Source: Actinomadura nitritigenes
Lineage (GTDB): Bacteria > Actinomycetota > Actinomycetes > Streptosporangiales > Streptosporangiaceae
Assembly: GCF_017573545.1 (NCBI RefSeq)
Contig: NZ_JAGEOK010000027.1
Span: 85,744 to 149,743, forward strand
Direction of reading: 5' to 3'
Length of the DNA stretch: 64,000 nucleotides
Both the position numbers and the translations under genes were made by a program. Of this stretch, positions 59,147 through 64,000 are shown piece by piece (the first letter of the stretch is position 1; the number at the start of each line of letters is the position of its first letter). Under the pieces are notes generated by a model. That model was not told where the DNA came from and did no database searches. It saw only the letters and a program-made list of their open reading frames with translations.

Positions 59147-60388
59147 TCAGAGCCGGGCGACGACCAGGGCGATGTCGTCCGGGCCGCCGCCGGCGACGCC
59201 GAGCCGGGCCAGCACGGCGTCGGCCAGCTGCGCGGCGTCGTACCGGGCCGCATCGGCGAGGGCACAGGTGAGACGGCCGAGACCGATGTCGATGTCCTCG
59301 CCGTGGCGTTCGATGAGCCCGTCGGTGTACAGCACCAGCGTGTCGCCGGGCTCGTAGGAGGCGTTCGCCTGCGGGCGCGGGACGGTCTGGACGCCCAGCG
59401 GCGGATCGGTCGCCTTGTCCAGCAGGTCCTGGCGGCCGTCGGCGCGCGCGAGCACCGGCGGAGGGTGCCCGGCGCTGCTGTAGGTGATCACCTGGTTGCC
59501 GGTGTCGACGACCGCCTGGACGACGGTCGTGCTCAGCGCCGCCTCCAGCGACCCCGCGTACAGCCCGAGGACCTCCAGCGCCGGCGCGGGACGCCCGACC
59601 GCGCGCACGGCCGCGCTCAGCGCGCTGCGGAGCATGCCCATCGCGGCGGCCGCCTCCAGCCCGTGCCCGACCACGTCGCCGACCGCCAGCGCGAACCGGT
59701 CGGGCGGCAGGTGGACGACGTCGTACCAGTCGCCCCCGACGCTCAGCCCCCGGGTGGCGGGCAGGTACCGGACCGCCACCTCGCCGTGCAGGTCCAGGTC
59801 GGGCGTCGTCAGCATGGCCCGCTGCAGCGTGAGCGCCACCTGCCGCTCGCGCGCGTGCGCCCCGCGCAGCTCCGCGTTCAGCCGCTGCAGCTCGCGCGCC
59901 CGCGCGTACAGCTTGGCCTCCAGCGTCTGCGCCGTCTCCAGGTGCGCGCCCTTCCAGACGCCGGGACGGTCGCCGCGCACCGCGCCCGGACCGGACGTCA
60001 CGTACGGGGTGACGTCCTCGGCCTGGTGGACGATCCACGCGATGCGTCCGTCCGCGCCGGGCACCGGCACGTTCACCGGCGCCCACCAGCGCTCCTCGAC
60101 GCCTTCCGGCCCCGGGATGCGGTGCTTCTGCAGCGGCATCGTGTCGGGTTCGCCCGTGGCGAGGACCCGGTTCAGGGACGCCTCCAGGCTCCGCAGCCCC
60201 TCGGCGTCCGCCTCGTCGGGGAACGCCTGGCGCACGTGCAGGCCGACCAGGTCCTCGCGGGTCCGCCCGGTGGCGTCCACGAAGGCGCGGTTGACCTCCG
60301 CGATCACCAGGCCGGGGCCCATCACCAGCGACGGGTTCGGCATCGCGGCGAACAGCGCCGCGTGATCGACCCCCGCCGCCACGCTCAC
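59147..60388 (-). CDS. PAS-PP2C (RsbU-like) serine phosphatase
   Basis: 413 residues: an N-terminal PAS domain (LFAAMPNPSLVMGPGLVIAEVNRAFVDATGRTREDLVG), a short coiled-coil linker (LEAKLYARARELQRLNAEL), and a PP2C domain with GGDWYDVVHLPPDRF, VVGDVVGHGLEAAAAMG, YTDGLIERHGE and a final PDDIALVV. Compared with the other phosphatase in this window it lacks a GAF domain. Probably feeds a partner-switching sigma-factor cascade. GTG start after GGGAGAGAA. Confidence 0.88.
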   Translation of the reverse strand: MSVAAGVDHAALFAAMPNPSLVMGPGLVIAEVNRAFVDATGRTREDLVGLHVRQAFPDEADAEGLRSLEASLNRVLATGEPDTMPLQKHRIPGPEGVEERWWAPVNVPVPGADGRIAWIVHQAEDVTPYVTSGPGAVRGDRPGVWKGAHLETAQTLEAKLYARARELQRLNAELRGAHARERQVALTLQRAMLTTPDLDLHGEVAVRYLPATRGLSVGGDWYDVVHLPPDRFALAVGDVVGHGLEAAAAMGMLRSALSAAVRAVGRPAPALEVLGLYAGSLEAALSTTVVQAVVDTGNQVITYSSAGHPPPVLARADGRQDLLDKATDPPLGVQTVPRPQANASYEPGDTLVLYTDGLIERHGEDIDIGLGRLTCALADAARYDAAQLADAVLARLGVAGGGPDDIALVVARL

Positions 60389-60496
60389 CCGTTCTCTCCC
60401 TTCCCCACCTGCGCCGACATTCCCCGGCGGCGCGGGCCCCAACCCGCCGGCGCCGTCGCCCGGCGGTGTGCGGCGGCTCAGGGAGACTGTGCGGTC

Positions 60497-61105
60497 ATGG
60501 GATCGGAAACGGGCTTCCAACAGGTGCTCACCGGACCGGCGCTGCGGCTGGAGCCGCTCACCGCCGGGCACGCGGCCGGGCTGCTCGCCGCCGCCGACGA
60601 CCGGGTCTTCGCCCACCTGCCCTACCCGCGCCCCGCCTCGATCCAGGAGATGAGCGCCTGGATCGAGAGGGCGCTCGGCACGCCGCAGCGCCGGCCGTAC
60701 GCGATCGTCACCGGCCAGGGCGTGGCCGGGACCAGCTCGTACTGGTATCCCGACCCGGTGCGCGGGCAGATCGAGATCGGCTCCACGTGGCTCGGACGCC
60801 CCTGGTGGGGAACCGGCACCAACGCCGAGGCCAAGCGCCTCATGCTCGCGCACGCCTTCGACGTCCTCGGCTTCGCGAAGGTCGCGTTCCGCACCGACCC
60901 CGCCAACGCCAGGTCGCAGCGCGCGCTGGAGAGGCTCGGCGCCCGCCGCGACGGCCTGGTGCGGCGCGACTGGCCGCGCCCCGACGGGACGTGGCGCGCC
61001 AGCGTCCACTACTCGATCCTCCGCGCGGAATGGCCGGCGGCGCGCGATGCGCCGCCCGATATGGGCGTTTCACACGATTCGCAAGGTTCGCATGGAAATC
61101 AGTGA
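60497..61105 (+). CDS. GNAT-family N-acetyltransferase (RimJ/RimL type)
   Basis: 202 residues with the Acetyltransf_3 pattern: RLEPLTAGHAAGLLAAADD at the start, IEIGSTWLGRPWWGTGTNAEAKRLMLAHAFDVLG forming the acetyl-CoA pyrophosphate loop region, and VAFRTDPANARSQRALERLGA. The substrate is unknown; relatives modify N-termini or small molecules. The histidine/serine-rich tail after residue 185 is unusual. Confidence 0.88.
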   Translation: MGSETGFQQVLTGPALRLEPLTAGHAAGLLAAADDRVFAHLPYPRPASIQEMSAWIERALGTPQRRPYAIVTGQGVAGTSSYWYPDPVRGQIEIGSTWLGRPWWGTGTNAEAKRLMLAHAFDVLGFAKVAFRTDPANARSQRALERLGARRDGLVRRDWPRPDGTWRASVHYSILRAEWPAARDAPPDMGVSHDSQGSHGNQ

Positions 61106-61214
61106 GAGCCGCTGGAAGCCGGGTAGGACGGCCCGCTGACGGCATGACACAGAAGTCTCAAGGTCAGGCCGGTGCGGCCCAGGCCCGCCGGCCCCGGCAG
61201 TTAGGACGTCTTCC

Positions 61215-61565
61215 ATGCTCTCCTGCCTGCGCATCCTCACGGCCGCCTCGCTGGCCGCCGCGACGACCGGGCCTATCACCGCGACGGCCGCCTCCGCCGC
61301 CGAGAGGCCGGGCCGGCCCGCCGCCGACTTCAGCTGCTCGAAGCTGGTCCTGTCCACCAGCGGGCTCGCCCGCGGGATCCTCGGCTGCCGGCCGGAGAAG
61401 GGCGGCGCCCGCGCCGCCGGCGACATCCACGGCACCTTCACGATCCGCGGCTTCGTCCCCGAGAAGGCGAAGCCCGTGACGGTCACCTGCAGGCCGGACC
61501 CGGACCTGCCCAACGACCCGTCCGGCGCGTACGTCCGCGAACTCTTCGGCTTCCACTGCGGATGA
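61215..61565 (+). CDS. Small secreted protein of unknown function
   Basis: 116 residues with a classical signal peptide (positive-poor MLSCLRILTAASLAAATTG, cleavage probably after ATAASA). The mature part has four cysteines (FSCSK, LGCRP, VTCRP and FHCG), which could form two disulfides. No family is recognised. Confidence 0.7.
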   Translation: MLSCLRILTAASLAAATTGPITATAASAAERPGRPAADFSCSKLVLSTSGLARGILGCRPEKGGARAAGDIHGTFTIRGFVPEKAKPVTVTCRPDPDLPNDPSGAYVRELFGFHCG

Positions 61566-61575
61566 CGGCCCCAGG

Positions 61576-61599
61576 CCCCCGTGCCGCGAGGCGCGGGGG
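61576..61599. terminator. Hairpin between the secreted protein and histidine kinase genes
   Basis: CCCCCG (61576-61581) and CGGGGG (61594-61599) flank a 12-nt loop with internal pairing potential, in the 34-bp gap between convergent genes. Confidence 0.4.
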
Positions 61600-62958
61600 T
61601 CAGGCTTGGGGCGGGGCCAGCGGGAGGCGCAGGACGAACCGCGCGCCGCGCGGTGAGTCCTCGACCCGCAGCGTGCCGTTGTGGGCCTCGGCGACGGTGC
61701 GGCTGATCGCCAGGCCGAGGCCGCTCCCGGCGGGATCGCGGCGGAGGCCCTCGGACAGCCGGGTGAAGGGCTCGAAGACGCGCTCCCGGTCGCCCGGGGC
61801 GATCCCTTCACCGTCGTCCTGGACGGCGACCGCCGCGGCGCCGTCCGAGCGCCGCACCGTGACGTGCACGCTCGCGCGGGCGTGGCGCTGCGCGTTGACC
61901 AGCAGGTTGGCGAGCACGCCGGCGAGCTGCACCCGGTTGCCCGTGACGGTGAGCTCCTCCGGGGCGCTGACCTCCACGGGCGGACCGCCGGCGCAGCGGG
62001 CGGCCTCCTCGCGCGCCAGGGCGGCCAGGCCGACCGGCTCGACGGTCCGCGGCCCGGTGCCGACGCGGGCGAGCATCAGCATCTCCTCGATGATCGACTG
62101 GAGCCGCTCGGCCGTCGCGAGCGCGTCGCGGACGCCGCGGCGCGCGTCGGCCTCGGGGTACAGCAGCACCTCCTCCAGCTGCGTGCGCAGGCCCGTGAGC
62201 GGCCGGCGCAGCTCGTGGGAGACCATCGAGCCGAACCGGCGCTGGCGCTCCATCGCGTCCTCCAGCCGGGCGAGGGTCTGGTTGGCGGTCCGCGCCAGCC
62301 GGGCGATCTCGTCGTCGCCGGACGGCTGCGGGACGCGCAGGCTGAGGTCGCTGATGGTGATCTCGGCGATCTGCGCCCGCATCGCCTCGACGGGGCGCAG
62401 GGTGCGGCCGACCAGGACCCAGGCGGCCCAGCCCGTGAGCAGCGAGGCCGCCAGCACGCCGGCGGCGACGAGGGCCTCCAGCCGCTCGGTGCCGAGCAGC
62501 GCGGGCCGCGGCATCGCCGCGTAGACGATGTGGCTCTGGCCGGCCCACAGCCGGGCGGCCTCCTGCGGGGAGACCCTGCTGGCGGTGAGCAGCAGGCAGC
62601 GTCCGTTCGCGCACTGGACACGGTTCTGGATCCGGTCGCTGGGGGGCGGCTTCAGCGAGCTCAGCGCGGGCAGCCCGCTCGCCGCCCTGCTGTCCGACAC
62701 CACGCTCCCGTTGGCGTCGACGAGCTGCAGGTAGGGGACGCGCCCGCTGGTGATCGGCTGCGGCGGGACGGGCGAGCGCATCGAGCCGATCCATTCGGTG
62801 GCCGCCCGCTGGGTGTCGCGGAAGCCGTCCCGCTCGATGCGGTTGCGGACGGTGGTGTCCACGCCGACGCCGATGATCGCGTAGACCAGCAGGGAGACGC
62901 CCGTGATGGCCAGGGTGAAGCGCGCGCGGATCGAGGTCGGCGCGAGACGCGGACGCAC
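61600..62958 (-). CDS. Sensor histidine kinase, orphan
   Basis: 452 residues. Two membrane helices (about residues 14-34 and 163-185) flank a periplasmic sensor with a cysteine pair (QCANGRC). Then a HAMP domain (RTLRPVEAMRAQIAEI), H-box VSHELRRPL, N-box NLLVNAQRHA, and G-boxes DDGEGIAPGDRERVFEPF and GSGLGLAI. No response regulator adjoins either end within the window, so its partner is unknown. Confidence 0.92.
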   Translation of the reverse strand: MRPRLAPTSIRARFTLAITGVSLLVYAIIGVGVDTTVRNRIERDGFRDTQRAATEWIGSMRSPVPPQPITSGRVPYLQLVDANGSVVSDSRAASGLPALSSLKPPPSDRIQNRVQCANGRCLLLTASRVSPQEAARLWAGQSHIVYAAMPRPALLGTERLEALVAAGVLAASLLTGWAAWVLVGRTLRPVEAMRAQIAEITISDLSLRVPQPSGDDEIARLARTANQTLARLEDAMERQRRFGSMVSHELRRPLTGLRTQLEEVLLYPEADARRGVRDALATAERLQSIIEEMLMLARVGTGPRTVEPVGLAALAREEAARCAGGPPVEVSAPEELTVTGNRVQLAGVLANLLVNAQRHARASVHVTVRRSDGAAAVAVQDDGEGIAPGDRERVFEPFTRLSEGLRRDPAGSGLGLAISRTVAEAHNGTLRVEDSPRGARFVLRLPLAPPQA

Positions 62959-63185
62959 CCTTCCGTCACCCCCCGATCACCGCCGGCCTGTCCCCTCCAT
63001 CTATTAGGCGGCACCGTTGCGCGGCCCTTGGTCCGCGCGCCCTAAAGGCGGCGTAACGCCTCCCCTACGAACCGGGAAACCCGGCGGTCCGGCCGGGGCG
63101 CACCGTCCCCGTTCGCGGGCGGCCCGCGGGACGCCCGTGCGACGATGTGGCCCGTCTGTGCCAGCACGGTGTGAGGAGGCGCGAG

Positions 63186-63839
63186 GTGTCAGAGGGAACG
63201 GACGACGGGTACGGCGGGCGACAGCCGACCAGCCGTGAGCGGGCGACCGCGCGGCCCTGGGACGACTCCTACCGCGGCGAGGAGCCGGCGCCCTGGGACG
63301 TGGGCCGGCCGCAGCCGGCGGTGGTGCGCCTCGCCGGCGAGGGCGCCTTCACCGGCCCCGTCCTCGACGCGGGATGCGGCACCGGCGAGAACGCCCTCCG
63401 CATCGCCTCCACGGGCGCGCGGGTCCTCGGCGTCGACATCGCCGGGACGGCGCTGTCGATGGCACGCGAGAAGGCGCGGGAGCGCGGCGTCGACGCGGAG
63501 TTCGCCCTCGCCGACGCGTTCCGGCTCGCCCGCCTCGGCCGGACGTTCGAGACCGTCCTCGACTGCGGCCTGTTCCACACCTTCGACGACGGCGAGCGGC
63601 GGGAGTACGTCGAGAGCCTCGCCTCCGTGACCGCCTCCGGAGGCCGCCTCCACCTGCTCTGCTTCAGCGACGCCGAGCCGGGCGACTGGGGCCCGCGCCG
63701 CGTCACCCGGGAGGAGCTCCGGGCGTCCTTCGACCGGGCGCACGGCTGGGAGGTCCTGACCATCGCCCCGGACCGGCTGGTGACGAGCTTCGACGCCGAG
63801 GGCGTCGCCGCCTGGCTCGCCGACATCCGGCGGGTCTGA
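63186..63839 (+). CDS. Class I SAM-dependent methyltransferase
   Basis: 217 residues. SAM-binding motif I reads VLDAGCGTGENAL, motif II VLGVDIAGTALSMAREKA, then EFALADAFRLARLG and VLDCGLFHTFDD. The N-terminal WDDSYRGEEPAPWDVGRPQPAVVRL matches the thiopurine-S-methyltransferase/TehB-like small methyltransferase group, often acting on thiols, tellurite or small aromatics. The GTG at 63186 is chosen for the GAGGAGG box upstream. Confidence 0.88.
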   Translation: MSEGTDDGYGGRQPTSRERATARPWDDSYRGEEPAPWDVGRPQPAVVRLAGEGAFTGPVLDAGCGTGENALRIASTGARVLGVDIAGTALSMAREKARERGVDAEFALADAFRLARLGRTFETVLDCGLFHTFDDGERREYVESLASVTASGGRLHLLCFSDAEPGDWGPRRVTREELRASFDRAHGWEVLTIAPDRLVTSFDAEGVAAWLADIRRV

Positions 63840-63873
63840 GCCCGCTCCCGCCTCCGGCGCCGTGCGGGCTAGC

Positions 63874-64000
63874 TGTTCTGTCTATGGAGGTTGTGAACGC
63901 GGGGACACGGTCGGATGATCTTGGAATGAGGGAGGGCCTCCGGGTTCGGTGTGGATTGCGACATCTACGCCGACACCGCAGGAGGCCCTCATGCCCCACC
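63874..64000 (+). mobile_element. Probable left end of an insertion sequence, transposase start at the window edge
   Basis: Sequence composition changes after the methyltransferase. A TGTTCTGTCTATGG start resembles an insertion-sequence terminal repeat. A ribosome-binding site (GGAGG at 63981-63985) precedes an ATG at 63991 that reads Met-Pro-His before the window ends, as in many actinobacterial IS481-type transposases. The family assignment is from memory and only three codons are visible. Confidence 0.45.
63932..63990 (+). promoter_or_regulatory. Long-range inverted repeat masking the transposase ribosome-binding site
   Basis: GAGGGCCTCC (63932-63941) is the exact reverse complement of GGAGGCCCTC (63981-63990), which contains the ribosome-binding site directly before the ATG. 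In a transcript reading in from outside, the two would pair and hide the site, a known way for insertion sequences to avoid activation by external transcription. Confidence 0.5.

Noticed and set aside
1..64000. tRNA, rRNA or CRISPR arrays
   Set aside because: No cloverleaf-like GTTCGA-type segments, rRNA stretches or regularly spaced repeats were noticed on either strand.

Overview
The window is high-GC actinobacterial DNA, most likely from a Thermomonosporaceae/Actinomadura-type genome. The phylum is supported by very strong third-position GC, many GTG starts with ATGA/GTGA stop-start overlaps, a diheme-QcrC cytochrome bcc complex, a mycothiol-dependent type maleylpyruvate isomerase, a DUF574-type methyltransferase and large numbers of TetR, IclR and LysR regulators. 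The genus is inference only.

Layout. 0-1.1 kb: YhiM/DUF2776 membrane protein. 1.8-2.7 kb: paired CrcB fluoride channel subunits. 2.8-9.7 kb (minus strand): a urease operon in an unusual order, urea transporter, His-rich CbiX-like protein, ureB, ureF, ureG, ureD, ureA, ureC, with no ureE. An ammonium transporter is divergent from it. 11.3-18.3 kb: a respiratory cluster split over both strands (qcrA-qcrC minus; ctaC, ctaD, a small membrane gene, a CtaG-like gene and qcrB plus). Its oxidase subunit I keeps every metal ligand but has lost the D- and K-channel residues. 18.8-19.8 kb: a scar of gene remnants (MMPL-like, TetR, glycoside hydrolase).

20-32.5 kb holds mostly single genes: LysR with a DHA2 exporter, DUF5713, a repeat protein, IclR, TetR, a divergent NAD-dependent DNA ligase with a phosphoesterase, a methyltransferase, an ATP-dependent DNA ligase and a PAS/GAF/PP2C phosphatase. 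32.6-37.3 kb: a PaoABC-type molybdenum hydroxylase and a possibly split membrane protein. 37.3-40.9 kb: LysR with pcaF-pcaI-pcaJ, the last two steps of the beta-ketoadipate pathway. 41.0-45.7 kb: the complete 3-hydroxybenzoate/gentisate route (6-hydroxylase, gentisate dioxygenase, maleylpyruvate isomerase, fumarylpyruvate hydrolase) with a divergent IclR. Two perfect hairpins separate these two aromatic operons.

45.8-55.9 kb is the most novel-looking part. Between two TetR genes lie a DHA2 transporter, a phosphotriesterase-like protein that has lost its metal site, an intact phosphotriesterase/lactonase-family paralogue, an FAD monooxygenase, an alpha/beta hydrolase, a metallo-beta-lactamase-fold hydrolase and a CocE/NonD hydrolase. 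A 39-nt element occurs upstream of both the transporter and the first phosphotriesterase-like gene. I infer an undescribed catabolic pathway for an ester- or lactone-containing compound. 55.9-58.6 kb is an unknown polytopic membrane protein with an FAD oxidoreductase. The rest is SMI1/KNR4, a second PP2C phosphatase, GNAT, a small secreted protein, an orphan histidine kinase and a methyltransferase. What looks like the left end of an insertion sequence runs off the right edge.
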